From contig NZ_CP062006.1 of assembly GCF_017487345.1 (NCBI RefSeq), positions 2,300,001 to 2,364,000 on the forward strand: 64,000 nt of DNA. Direction: 5' to 3'. The DNA comes from Brevundimonas pondensis (GTDB lineage Bacteria; Pseudomonadota; Alphaproteobacteria; Caulobacterales; Caulobacteraceae). Both the position numbers and the translations under genes were made by a program. Each line of letters opens with the position of its first letter. Position 1 is the first letter of the stretch. Below the pieces are notes generated by a model. That model did not search any database and was not told where the DNA came from. It saw only the letters and a program-made list of their open reading frames with translations. Shown here in pieces: positions 1 to 7,651 of this stretch.

Positions 1-366
1 GTCGACTATCGCTTCAACGGCGGCCCAAACATTCTGGGCGGCAACGAGGGCAAGCCCGTTGTCGAGCGCGTGTGGATGCGGACCCGGGATGGCGCGCCGC
101 TGGACGAGTTGCGGATGGCCTATCTGCTGGACGCCCTCTATCCGCCCGCCTGGACCGCCTTCAAGGCGCCGCCCATGATGACGAGCGTCGATCTGCGGTA
201 CGACTTCCTGGCCGATCCGACGCCGGAAACCGCGCCCGACGGCTGGGCCTTTTTCGAGTACCGGCTGCTGGACCACGGCCTGGGCTGGTCGGTGGATGAG
301 GCGACCGCATGGGGCGCCGACGGGCGGCCCCTGGCCCTGGCGCGCCAGCGTCGCAAGCTGCTGTGA
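1..366 (+). CDS. acyl-CoA thioesterase family protein (5' truncated by window edge)
   Basis: The frame is open from base 1 to the TGA at 364-366, so only about the last 121 residues are visible and the start lies outside the window. The tail resembles the second hot-dog domain of TesB-type or thioesterase-like proteins: an MTSVDLRYDF strand followed by a DHGLGWSVDEATAW segment and the terminal ARQRRKLL, a pattern typical of proteins that hydrolyse acyl-CoA thioesters. The gene lies 64 bases upstream of a thiolase on the same strand, which fits a fatty acid or acyl-CoA role. The substrate cannot be read from this fragment. The family call is fairly sure; the precise function is not. Confidence 0.7.
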   Translation, partial: VDYRFNGGPNILGGNEGKPVVERVWMRTRDGAPLDELRMAYLLDALYPPAWTAFKAPPMMTSVDLRYDFLADPTPETAPDGWAFFEYRLLDHGLGWSVDEATAWGADGRPLALARQRRKLL

Positions 367-430
367 CCTTGCCAGCAGCCCTCCGCCTCCCCTAATCCCC
401 CGGCAAACGATTCATACTGGAAACGCCCCC

Positions 431-1621
431 ATGACCGCCGCAACCGATCCCGTCGTCATCGTCTCCTTCGCCCGCACGCCCATGGGCGGCTTCCAGGGGG
501 CCCTGTCGCCGGTGAAGGCCACCGATCTGGGCGCCGCCGCGGTCAAGGCCGCCGTCGAGCGCGCCGGCGTCGCCCCTGAAAAGGTGGAGCAGATCTTCAT
601 GGGCTGCGTCCTGCCCGCCGGTCTGGGCCAGGCCCCGGCGCGTCAGGCCGCCATCGGCGCGGGCCTGGGCAAGCACGTCGAGGCGACCACGGTGAACAAG
701 ATGTGCGGCTCGGGCCTGCAAGCCGCCATGATGGCCCACGACGCCCTGCTGGCCGGCACGGCCGAGGTCATCGTCGCCGGCGGCATGGAGTCCATGACCG
801 GCGCCCCCTATCTGATGAACAAGCACCGCGGCGGCGCCCGCATCGGCCACGACATCATCGTCGACAGCATGATGATGGACGGTCTGGAAGACGCCTATTC
901 CCCCGGCAAGGCCATGGGCGTCTTCGCCGAGGACTCTGCCGCCCAGTATCAGTTCACCCGCGAGGCGATGGACGAATACGCCATCGAGAGCCTGACCCGC
1001 GCCCAGGCCGCCATTGCCTCGGGCGCCTTCAAGGCCGAGATCGTCCCGGTCGAGGTCGCGACGCGTAAGGGCCCCGTCACGGTCAGCGAGGACGAGCAGC
1101 CGGGCAAGGCCGACGCCGCCAAGATCCCTACCCTGCGCCCGGCCTTCACCAAGGACGGCGCCATCACCGCCGCCAACGCCTCCTCGATCTCGGACGGAGC
1201 CGCGGCCCTGGTCATGACCCGCGAAAGCACGGCCAAGGCGCTTGGTCTGCCCATCGTCGCCCGCGTCGTCGCCCACGCCGCCCACGCCCATGAACCGGCC
1301 CTGTTCACCACCGCGCCGGTTCCCGCCATGCAGAAGGCCCTGAAAAAAGCAGGCTGGTCGGTCGAGGACGTGGATCTGTGGGAGGTCAACGAGGCCTTCG
1401 CCGTCGTCGCCATGATCGCCCAACAGGAACTGGGCATCGACCGAGCCAAGCTGAACGTCAACGGCGGCGCCACGGCTCTCGGCCACCCCATCGGCGCCTC
1501 GGGCGCGCGCATCCTTTCCACCCTGCTGGCGGCGCTTCAGGCGCGCGGCGGCAAGAAGGGCGTGGCCTCGCTGTGCATCGGCGGCGGCGAAGCCGTGGCC
1601 ATGGCCGTGGAACTGGTCTGA
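431..1621 (+). CDS. acetyl-CoA C-acyltransferase (thiolase)
   Basis: A 396-residue thiolase that condenses or cleaves acyl-CoA and acetyl-CoA, the usual length for the family. The nucleophilic Cys is at about residue 92 in NKMCGSGLQ; the second and third active-site blocks are GHPIGASGAR and CIGGGEA near the C terminus. The frame stays open upstream of 431, but the ATG at 431 begins the conserved N-terminal stretch DPVVIVSFARTP, so it is the best start. The sequence resembles acetoacetyl-CoA-forming (PhaA/AtoB-like) enzymes more than long-chain FadA, although sequence alone does not fix chain-length preference. It sits behind the thioesterase fragment. Confidence 0.93.
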   Translation: MTAATDPVVIVSFARTPMGGFQGALSPVKATDLGAAAVKAAVERAGVAPEKVEQIFMGCVLPAGLGQAPARQAAIGAGLGKHVEATTVNKMCGSGLQAAMMAHDALLAGTAEVIVAGGMESMTGAPYLMNKHRGGARIGHDIIVDSMMMDGLEDAYSPGKAMGVFAEDSAAQYQFTREAMDEYAIESLTRAQAAIASGAFKAEIVPVEVATRKGPVTVSEDEQPGKADAAKIPTLRPAFTKDGAITAANASSISDGAAALVMTRESTAKALGLPIVARVVAHAAHAHEPALFTTAPVPAMQKALKKAGWSVEDVDLWEVNEAFAVVAMIAQQELGIDRAKLNVNGGATALGHPIGASGARILSTLLAALQARGGKKGVASLCIGGGEAVAMAVELV

Positions 1622-1632
1622 TCCCATCGCGT

Positions 1633-1665
1633 TCTCCACGGTCACGCTAACCTTGGCCGTGGAGA
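1633..1665 (+). promoter_or_regulatory. hairpin overlapping the ecotin ribosome binding site
   Basis: A perfect 9-base inverted repeat, TCTCCACGG at 1633-1641 and CCGTGGAGA at 1657-1665, separated by 15 bases. The right arm contains the GGAG Shine-Dalgarno sequence of the following gene (TTG start at 1673). There is no T-run, so it is not a good intrinsic terminator. Translational control is inference. Confidence 0.4.
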
Positions 1666-1672
1666 CTACGCC

Positions 1673-2185
1673 TTGAAAATCCTCCCCTCCCTCTTCGCCG
1701 GCGTCGCCGCCCTGACGCTTTGCGCCTGCGCCACCGCTCAGGCGGAAAGCCCGATGACCGACAGCACGCCCTCGGCCCAGACCGACGCCGCCGACGCCCT
1801 CAAGGCCTTCCCGGCCGCAACGGCGGGCCAGACGCGCCACGTCATCACCCTGCCCGCGCAGACCGACGAAAGCGCCCTGAAGGTCGAGCTGATCCTCGGC
1901 AAGACCCAGACGGTGGACTGCAACCGCCAGTTCTTCGGCGGTCGTCTGGAGACCCGCACGGCGGAGGGCTGGGGCTATGACTATTACGTCCTGCCGGCGC
2001 TGGGGAATGCCGCCAGCACCCTGATGGGCTGCCCGCCCGGCTCGGAGCGTCAGGCCTTCGTCACGACGCAGGAGCAGCCGCTGATCCGCTACAACTCGCG
2101 CCTGCCGGTCGTGGTCTACGCCCCGTCGGACGTCGAGGTGCGCTATCGCGTCTGGCGCGCGGGCGAGACCCAGACAGCGCGCTGA
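1673..2185 (+). CDS. eco: ecotin, periplasmic serine protease inhibitor
   Basis: A 170-residue ecotin that blocks trypsin/chymotrypsin/elastase-like serine proteases in the periplasm. Conserved family blocks are plain: [43 protein letters not shown] and EVRYRVW. The reactive-site loop reads STLMGCP, matching the STMMACP loop of E. coli ecotin, so the P1 residue is Met and the loop Cys can pair with the Cys of VDCN. The N terminus is a signal peptide ending LTLCACATA; Leu-Cys-Ala-Cys is an acceptable lipobox, so it may be a lipoprotein, unlike E. coli ecotin. The start is TTG with GGAG nine bases upstream. It is a monocistronic gene just after the thiolase. Confidence 0.92.
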   Translation: MKILPSLFAGVAALTLCACATAQAESPMTDSTPSAQTDAADALKAFPAATAGQTRHVITLPAQTDESALKVELILGKTQTVDCNRQFFGGRLETRTAEGWGYDYYVLPALGNAASTLMGCPPGSERQAFVTTQEQPLIRYNSRLPVVVYAPSDVEVRYRVWRAGETQTAR

Positions 2186-2403
2186 TCAGACCTGTGCATT
2201 GAAATCAGGCGCGGGCGTCGGTCGATCTCGACCGGTGCCCGTGTCGTATTCGGCGTCTCCGCATCGCGCATGAGCGCAGCCAGCGAGGCGCATCCAGCGC
2301 TCAGGATGATCATGGGGCGACTCCTGCATTTGCGAACCAATCGCAGGTTTGCGCAGAGTCGCGGGTCGTGCAAGCGTCCGCCTCCATTTTCTGGAGAGTC
2401 GCC

Positions 2404-2736
2404 ATGCGCGAAGACGGCAAGCTGGACTATCTCGAACTGCCCGCCACCGACATGGCGGCGCACAAGGCCTTTTACGCGGCCGCCTTCGGCTGGGCCTTCC
2501 AGGACTACGGCCCCGACTATGCGGCGTTCAGCGAGGGTCTGGACGGCGGTTTCACCACCGAGGCCATGACGCCCAAGCCCCTGCCCGTCCTCTACGCCCA
2601 CGACCTGGAGGCCATGCTGGCCAAGGTTCAGGCGGCGGGCGGGGAGATCACCCACCCGATCTTCGCCTTCCCCGGCGGTCGCCGCTTCCACTTCCGCGAT
2701 CCGTCGGGCAACGACCTGGCCGTCTGGTCCGAATAG
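2404..2736 (+). CDS. VOC family (glyoxalase-fold) protein
   Basis: A 110-residue single-domain VOC protein related to glyoxalase/bleomycin-resistance proteins. It begins with the conserved beta-strand region LDYLELPATDM, continues with KAFYAAAFGW and ends FHFRDPSGNDLAVWSE, where the terminal Glu region usually supplies a metal ligand. The ATG at 2404 has GGAG about 8-12 bases upstream, so the longer in-frame start at 2368 is not favoured. The family covers many chemistries (isomerases, dioxygenases, antibiotic binding), so no reaction is assigned. The preceding 218 bases (2186-2403) contain no supported feature. Confidence 0.82.
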   Translation: MREDGKLDYLELPATDMAAHKAFYAAAFGWAFQDYGPDYAAFSEGLDGGFTTEAMTPKPLPVLYAHDLEAMLAKVQAAGGEITHPIFAFPGGRRFHFRDPSGNDLAVWSE

Positions 2737-2745
2737 GTCTGCGGC

Positions 2746-3441
2746 CTATTTAGGGTCGACCGACTGGGCGATGCGCTCGGCGGCGTCACGGTCAGCGCCG
2801 TCCTGACTCATCAGCCAGACATGGATTTCGGCGGGGGCCGAAGACCGCTGGAACAGATGTTCCATGGCGATACGCCTCGCCCCGTCCGGCACGACAACCG
2901 AGACACGCCCGGCGGCCGTCACCTGCTCGCCGTCATAAATGGGGAACTGGGACGCGGGTCCGGCATAGATCATGACGAAGGTCTTGCCGGCCTTGCGAAC
3001 CGACCAAACCTTGGCGTCAGGCCCGCCCCGGCTCTCCGTCAGTTGGAAACCGCTCGGCAGGTCGATACGGAATGGCAGAGCTGCAATGGCCGCGGGGCTG
3101 AGCGCGGCAGGACTCGGTGCGGGTGCGCTCGGCGTCGGGACCGCAACAGGCGCCGAAACCGGAGCGGCTTGAGGCGAGGTTGAAACGCGCGATGCGCCCG
3201 GAGCCGCAGATGGCGACGTCGAGGCGGTCGACGAGGGTCCTGGAGCGGCCGGCGGCACGGGCGCTGGCGCAGGCGCAGGTGACGTGTCCCGGCTCTGCGC
3301 GGAAGGGGTCGCTGCGGGACGAGCTGCAACGGGCGGGCCGCTGTTCAGAGCCCGCGTCAGATCGGCGGCGCCGGGCGACTGTGTCTGGGCCGCGGCAGGC
3401 GCGGCGCCGAGCAGGACAAAAGCAAACAGAACGATTTTCAT
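2746..3441 (-). CDS. secreted hypothetical protein with Pro/Ala/Ser-rich linker
   Basis: A 231-residue protein I do not recognise. The ATG at 3441 gives a clean signal peptide (MKIVLFAFVLLGAAPAAAQ), so export is likely. Residues of about 20-125 are low complexity, dominated by Pro, Ala, Ser and Thr. A compact C-terminal region of about 105 residues begins near FRIDLPSGFQL and may be the folded domain. An upstream TTG at 3477 would overlap the kinase stop codon by four bases, which suggests translational coupling, but it would bury the signal peptide behind 12 extra residues. The gene follows the MASE1 kinase and may be co-transcribed with it. Confidence 0.7.
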   Translation of the reverse strand: MKIVLFAFVLLGAAPAAAQTQSPGAADLTRALNSGPPVAARPAATPSAQSRDTSPAPAPAPVPPAAPGPSSTASTSPSAAPGASRVSTSPQAAPVSAPVAVPTPSAPAPSPAALSPAAIAALPFRIDLPSGFQLTESRGGPDAKVWSVRKAGKTFVMIYAGPASQFPIYDGEQVTAAGRVSVVVPDGARRIAMEHLFQRSSAPAEIHVWLMSQDGADRDAAERIAQSVDPK

Positions 3442-3473
3442 TCCGAAACCTTGCCCCCCGGCCCGCATGGCGG

Positions 3474-5153
3474 TCAAGCCGCCGGCAGCTCCACCCAGAA
3501 GGTCGCCCCCTGCCCCGGCGCCGATATCACGCCGATGTCGCCGCCCTGCAGTTCGGTCAAACGCTTGGCCAGCGCCAGCCCGATGCCGTGCCCCTCGATT
3601 GCCGAGCGCTCCAGACCCAGCCGGTTGAAGGGCTCGAACAACTGAGCCTGCTTTTCTTCCGACAGACCCGGACCGAAGTCGACGACCTCGATCCTCACGC
3701 GATCATGGGCCCATGATCCGCGCAGCAGCACCCGACCGCCCGAGGCTCCGTACTTCACAGCATTGCCCGCCAGATTGCCGATCACCTGGGCCAGGCGTTG
3801 AGAATCGGCCTGGACGATCAAGGCGTCGCCTTCCAGCGCGACCTCGACCGACAGGGACTTGGCCTCCGGCTTCAGGACCAGGGCGCGGCGCACGTCCTCC
3901 AGCAGACCCGCCACGTCAGTGGGGCGCAACTCGACCTTGACCGCCCCCGATTCAGCGCGGGCCACGTCCAGCAGGTCATGGGCAAGGGCTTCGACCTGGC
4001 GCGCTGTCTTGACCAGCATCTGCGCCATCTCGACCTGCTCGGTGGTGGTCGCGCCCAACTGCCCGCCGGCCCAGAGCTCGCCAATGCCGATGACGCCGCC
4101 GACGGGGCTCTTGATCTCATGGGCCACATTGGCCAGCAGTCGCGACTTGGCCGCCGAAGCCCGCTCGGCCCGCTCACGTCCCGCCCGGGCGCGCTCCGCC
4201 AGCCGATCACGCTCCTCCAGCAGGGCGGCGACCATGAGGATCGGCATATAGCCGAGGAGCACAAGAAGCTGAGCCAGAAGGGCCCGGTTTTCGGCGCCGA
4301 ACGAATGATAGGGGCCGTGCCCCGCCATGGTTCCGCCAATGGCCATGATGGTCACCAGAACCAGGGCCGCCGCTATGCCCGCCACCCGGAAACGCACGGC
4401 CATCATCAGCAACAACGGCATGAGCAGGAAGCCGTAGGGCAGGCTCATGTGCGAGAAGATGGCGTAGCAAGCGCCGCCGATCAGCCCCAACAGCCCCAGG
4501 CCCTCGACCATGCGCGCGGGCTGACGCAAGATCATCATGTGCCGGCGCTGCAGCGACAGACCGAAGGAACCAATCACGGCGAAGCCCAGAGCGTGACCAC
4601 ACCACCAGATCCGCAACCCGTCCAGCATGTCTGAACCGACCATGACCTGCAGCGCGATCGCGCTGATGACCGCAGACGGCAGGGGCGCAACCACGCAAAC
4701 GGCCAGGAAGCGCGCCAACCCTTCAACCGAATTGACGCTCAGGCCAGGCACAAAGCGCCGCGTCAGAACAACCGCCAGAATAATCTCCAGCAGGTTCAAC
4801 ACCATGAACAGGCCGGACAACACGGGCCCATTGCCGACCAGGAACTCGCCCGCCAGCACGCCCGTCATCACCAGGACGCCAAATCCCAGATCATATGTCA
4901 GACCGCGACCACCGCGCAGCCACACCGCCATGGCCAGACCGCCCGCGCCCCACAGGGCGGCGACCAGACCGTTGGTCCGGGCGAAGCTGATCGCCATTAC
5001 GACAAGAATAGTCACGCCCACCGCCGTCAGGATCGGTGCGAAGGGCTGTCGGAAGAAGGCCGCATTGGGCGCAGTCATGCCCGCCCCCAGGCCATCCGCG
5101 GAGGCGATGTCGAGAATGGGTTCAGGTCTTTCGAGCGCACGGCTCATAGTCAT
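3474..5153 (-). CDS. MASE1-type membrane sensor histidine kinase
   Basis: A 559-residue sensor kinase. Residues of about 35-310 form a MASE1-like multi-pass membrane domain (roughly eight or nine hydrophobic segments). A charged coiled-coil of about 25 residues follows, then a HisKA domain with the phosphoacceptor His345 in NVAHEIKSP, then a HATPase domain with N box NLAGNAVKYG and G boxes DFGPGLS and GHGIGLAL. The start is an ATG at 5153, with a second ATG two codons later. No receiver domain or cognate regulator gene is adjacent. The downstream gene encodes a secreted Pro-rich protein that touches its stop codon, so the two may form an operon. The signal is unknown. Confidence 0.88.
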   Translation of the reverse strand: MTMSRALERPEPILDIASADGLGAGMTAPNAAFFRQPFAPILTAVGVTILVVMAISFARTNGLVAALWGAGGLAMAVWLRGGRGLTYDLGFGVLVMTGVLAGEFLVGNGPVLSGLFMVLNLLEIILAVVLTRRFVPGLSVNSVEGLARFLAVCVVAPLPSAVISAIALQVMVGSDMLDGLRIWWCGHALGFAVIGSFGLSLQRRHMMILRQPARMVEGLGLLGLIGGACYAIFSHMSLPYGFLLMPLLLMMAVRFRVAGIAAALVLVTIMAIGGTMAGHGPYHSFGAENRALLAQLLVLLGYMPILMVAALLEERDRLAERARAGRERAERASAAKSRLLANVAHEIKSPVGGVIGIGELWAGGQLGATTTEQVEMAQMLVKTARQVEALAHDLLDVARAESGAVKVELRPTDVAGLLEDVRRALVLKPEAKSLSVEVALEGDALIVQADSQRLAQVIGNLAGNAVKYGASGGRVLLRGSWAHDRVRIEVVDFGPGLSEEKQAQLFEPFNRLGLERSAIEGHGIGLALAKRLTELQGGDIGVISAPGQGATFWVELPAA

Positions 5154-5216
5154 GACGAGGTCCAGCTACGCGACTAACACCCCAATGTAGCTGAGCTTCC
5201 TAAACATCCTCTGAAG

Positions 5217-5876
5217 TCAGAAGGCCGTCGTGAGAACGGCGTTAAAAGCCCGAACCGCCGCCGCCGGCCCTTCAGGGTGCTTCCACACGCCCGCGCTGAC
5301 GGCCACGAAATCCGCCCCCGCCGCGGCGAGCTGGGCCGCGTTCTCGACCGTGACGCCGCCGATGGCGACACAGGGCGTCTCCATCGTCTCCTGCCAGATG
5401 CTCAGTTCGATCAATTCGGGTCGGTGCGTGGTCGCCTTGGTGTCGGTGGGGAAGAAGGCGCCGAAGGCGACGTAGTCGGCGCCGGCCTCGGCCGCCTCCA
5501 TGGCCAGGTGACGGCTGTCGTGACAGGTGGCGCCGATCATGGCGTCCGGCCCCATGATGCGCCGCGCCTCGGCCACCGGCGCATCGTCCTGGCCGACGTG
5601 AACCCCGTCGCAGCCGGTCGCCTTGGCCAGATCAGGCCGGTCGTTCAGGATCACCGCCACGCCGTGCGCCTGGGCGATGGGCGCCAGCCGCGCCACGACG
5701 GCCCTGATCTGATCGTCCGAGGCCTCCTTGAGCCGGATCTGCAGGGCCGCGACCGGCCCCGCCGACAGGGCCTGTTCCAGCAGGCCGGCGAAGGCCTCCA
5801 GATCATCAATCGCCGGCGGCGTGATCAGATACAGCTGGCAGGGCGGACGGGGCGGAAGCGCAGTTTGACGGGCCAT
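5217..5876 (-). CDS. thiE: thiamine phosphate synthase
   Basis: A 219-residue TIM-barrel enzyme that joins HMP-pyrophosphate and thiazole phosphate to make thiamine monophosphate in the cytosol. Recognisable blocks are [37 protein letters not shown] and [11 protein letters not shown], all standard for ThiE/Ten[10 protein letters not shown] supports a true ThiE over TenI. The length is normal. It is divergent from bfd, with 121 bases between the start codons, and no other thi gene or obvious TPP riboswitch is nearby. The start is an ATG at 5876. Confidence 0.9.
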   Translation of the reverse strand: MARQTALPPRPPCQLYLITPPAIDDLEAFAGLLEQALSAGPVAALQIRLKEASDDQIRAVVARLAPIAQAHGVAVILNDRPDLAKATGCDGVHVGQDDAPVAEARRIMGPDAMIGATCHDSRHLAMEAAEAGADYVAFGAFFPTDTKATTHRPELIELSIWQETMETPCVAIGGVTVENAAQLAAAGADFVAVSAGVWKHPEGPAAAVRAFNAVLTTAF

Positions 5877-5934
5877 GTCCCCGCCCTGCCCGTCCCCGCG
5901 CCGGGCGTCAATGTCGCAACCCCATGCGAACGAT

Positions 5935-5962
5935 TTGCACTCGCCTTAATAAATGCTATAGC
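5935..5962 (+). promoter_or_regulatory. bfd promoter with iron-type operator motif
   Basis: A plausible -35 (TTGCAC, 5935-5940) and -10 (TATAGC, 5957-5962) with 16-base spacing precede bfd. The stretch 5938-5956 (CACTCGCCTTAATAAATGC) closely matches the sequence at 6207-6224 in front of bfr, suggesting one regulator for both. Fur or Irr identity is inference. Confidence 0.4.
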
Positions 5963-5997
5963 GAGCCATTCTCAGTAACTGCTTCGGGCCTTTCGCC

Positions 5998-6183
5998 TTG
6001 TACGTCTGCAACTGTAACGGCCTTCGCCAGCGTGACGTCGCCCAGGCCATCGAGGCGGGCGCCACCCGCCCGCGTGAGATTTTCGCGTCCAATCAATGCT
6101 CTGCCCAGTGCGCCAAGTGCGTCTGCGAAATGCGCCAGATGATTCAGGACACCCAGGCCGCCTTCGCCCTCGCGGCCGAGTAA
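5998..6183 (+). CDS. bfd: bacterioferritin-associated ferredoxin
   Basis: A 61-residue [2Fe-2S] protein that reduces the haem of bacterioferritin to release stored iron. It matches E. coli Bfd in length and in the ligand pattern Cys4-x-Cys6 and Cys38-x2-Cys41. Two extra cysteines, Cys34 and Cys43, flank the second pair. The start is TTG at 5998; the product then begins MYVCNCNG as in the family. Its natural partner, bfr, lies 168 bases downstream on the same strand, and both upstream regions carry a similar motif. Functional assignment rests on sequence and context together. Confidence 0.9.
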   Translation: MYVCNCNGLRQRDVAQAIEAGATRPREIFASNQCSAQCAKCVCEMRQMIQDTQAAFALAAE

Positions 6184-6206
6184 GGCGCCTAACTGAAAGT
6201 CGATTT

Positions 6207-6228
6207 CACTCGCATTATCAATGCAGTG
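6207..6228 (+). promoter_or_regulatory. palindromic operator upstream of bfr
   Basis: CACT-C-GCATT-ATC-AATGC-AGTG forms an inverted repeat with a perfect GCATT/AATGC core (6212-6224) and an outer CACT/AGTG pair. It lies about 125 bases before bfr and resembles the sequence at 5938-5956 before bfd. An iron regulator (Fur or Irr) is the natural candidate; this is inference. Confidence 0.4.
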
Positions 6229-6351
6229 ATAAAAACTCGCAAGTAATCCACGGCCTCAAAGCCGTGCTATGAATCGCCTCACGGGCGGTGTTCAGAGCCG
6301 CGACGTCATGACGACGTCGTCCAGCGCCGCCGCATCAAGAGGACGACGACC

Positions 6352-6852
6352 ATGAAGGGCGATCCGGCGATCATCCGCACCCTCAACGCGGTGCTGACCA
6401 ACGAACTGACGGCGGTGAACCAGTATTTCCTGCACGCTCGTATGTTCGAGAGCTGGGGTCTCAGCCACCTCGGCAACGTCATCTACGAAGAATCCATCGG
6501 CGAGATGAAACACGCCGACATGCTGATCAAGCGCATCCTCTTCCTCGACGGCCTGCCCAACCTGCAGGACCTGCACAAGCTCAAGGTCGGCGAAGATCCG
6601 ATCGAATGCCTGGGCGCCGACCTGAAGCTGGAGATCGACAGCCGCGCCACGACCCGCGACGCCGTCACCCAGTGCGAGGAAGCCCGCGACTACGTCAGCC
6701 GCGACCTGCTGATGAAGATCCTGGCCGACACCGAGGAACACGTCGACTTCCTGGAAAACCAGCACAAGCTGATCGAGCTGCTGGGCGCCCAGAACTACCT
6801 CCAGTCCGCCATGAGCGAGATCAAGACCGACGGCGCCGCCACCGGCGGCTGA
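6352..6852 (+). CDS. bfr: bacterioferritin
   Basis: A 166-residue haem-containing ferritin that stores iron as a 24-mer in the cytoplasm. It aligns without gaps to E. coli Bfr: ferroxidase ligands Glu18, Glu51, His54, Glu94 and His130 are present, and the haem ligand Met52 is kept. At position 127, where E. coli has the bridging Glu, this protein has Thr (LADTEEH), although Glu128 and Glu129 are close by. The start ATG at 6352 follows AAGAGGA. bfd lies just upstream, so store and release factor are encoded together. A strong terminator follows at 6881. Confidence 0.93.
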   Translation: MKGDPAIIRTLNAVLTNELTAVNQYFLHARMFESWGLSHLGNVIYEESIGEMKHADMLIKRILFLDGLPNLQDLHKLKVGEDPIECLGADLKLEIDSRATTRDAVTQCEEARDYVSRDLLMKILADTEEHVDFLENQHKLIELLGAQNYLQSAMSEIKTDGAATGG

Positions 6853-6880
6853 TCCTTCGCCAAGGGCCTGACAGACATGA

Positions 6881-6910
6881 GGGGCGACCGAGCGATCGGC
6901 CGCCCCTTTT
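6881..6910 (+). terminator. intrinsic terminator of bfr
   Basis: GGGGCG at 6881 pairs with CGCCCC ending at 6906, with an inner CCGA/TCGG stem separated by one mismatch, followed by TTTT. It lies 28 bases after the bfr stop, between bfr and the convergent permease gene. Confidence 0.8.
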
Positions 6911-6916
6911 CCTTGG

Positions 6917-7651
6917 CTACAGCACCTCTCGCCGCGCCAGATGCGCCACGGCCAAAATCAGGACGATCAGGCCCAGCCCGCCGCCCAGCGCCAAGGCCGT
7001 CTGGAATCGCCACGCCTCGCCGGCCAGGATGTTGACCGGCATCTGCCAGGGCATGAAGACGCCCTGCCTGGCCGAGGTCGCCACCACGGCGAAGAAGGTC
7101 CCGCCTATGCCCACGATCAGGGCCGGCACGAAGCTGGCGAACCGCATGGCGACCCAGAACTGGATGGCGATCATCAACACCCCCGCCACGACCATCAAGC
7201 CCAGGACCCTGGCGTAGTCGGCCAGTTCAAACGCCCCCGTCGGTGCGGCGGCGGGCTTGATCGCGGCGGCCAGCGACGCCGAGGCCGCCGTCAGCCCCAG
7301 AACCCCCACGCTCATCAACACCACCAGGCCGATCACGCAGACCGCCTTGGCGCCATACAGGCTCCAGCGCGGGATCGGCAGGGCGCGCAGGTGGTCCCAG
7401 GACCTCGGCCCATGCTCCATGTGCGCGACCAGGGCGGTCAGGGCCGTCACGCTCATCGGCATCATGAAGAAGGCCCAGATGCCCGTGGCCGAGCCCATCA
7501 CCATGCCCCAGGACCCGGCCTCCTTGGTCCGCAGCATCATGAAGAAGGTGAAGACGGCGATCAGACTGGGCGCGGCCACGGCCAGCAGCAGGGCCAGCGA
7601 TCGGTTCAGCTTGCGAACCTCGACGGACAGAACAGACAGAACGGACAGCAT
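6917..7651 (-). CDS. ABC-2 type transporter permease
   Basis: A 244-residue membrane protein with about six hydrophobic segments, including one at the N terminus (LALLLAVAAPSLIAVFTFF). The EHGPRSWDHLRALPIPRWSLYGAK block is typical of ABC-2 permeases of the lantibiotic/bacitracin-export type. Its ATG at 7651 overlaps the TGA of the ATPase gene by one base, so the two are translationally coupled and form one exporter. The open frame runs further upstream inside the ATPase gene, but that region is a shadow frame. The substrate is unknown; peptide or drug efflux or self-immunity are possibilities. Confidence 0.85.
   Translation of the reverse strand: MLSVLSVLSVEVRKLNRSLALLLAVAAPSLIAVFTFFMMLRTKEAGSWGMVMGSATGIWAFFMMPMSVTALTALVAHMEHGPRSWDHLRALPIPRWSLYGAKAVCVIGLVVLMSVGVLGLTAASASLAAAIKPAAAPTGAFELADYARVLGLMVVAGVLMIAIQFWVAMRFASFVPALIVGIGGTFFAVVATSARQGVFMPWQMPVNILAGEAWRFQTALALGGGLGLIVLILAVAHLARREVL

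Noticed and set aside
392-1840. A 482-codon open frame antisense to the thiolase gene, and many similar long antisense frames through the window (for example 14287-16065, 25840-27810, 36034-38244, 44320-46761, 48408-50417).
   Set aside because: High G+C genomes give long stop-free shadow frames. Each lies exactly opposite a gene with clear family motifs, and the products are Arg/Gly/His-rich with no domain.
2143-2691. Minus-strand frame across the gap between ecotin and the VOC gene.
   Set aside because: It runs antisense into both genes, has no conserved motif and no ribosome site; the gap 2186-2403 is left as non-coding.
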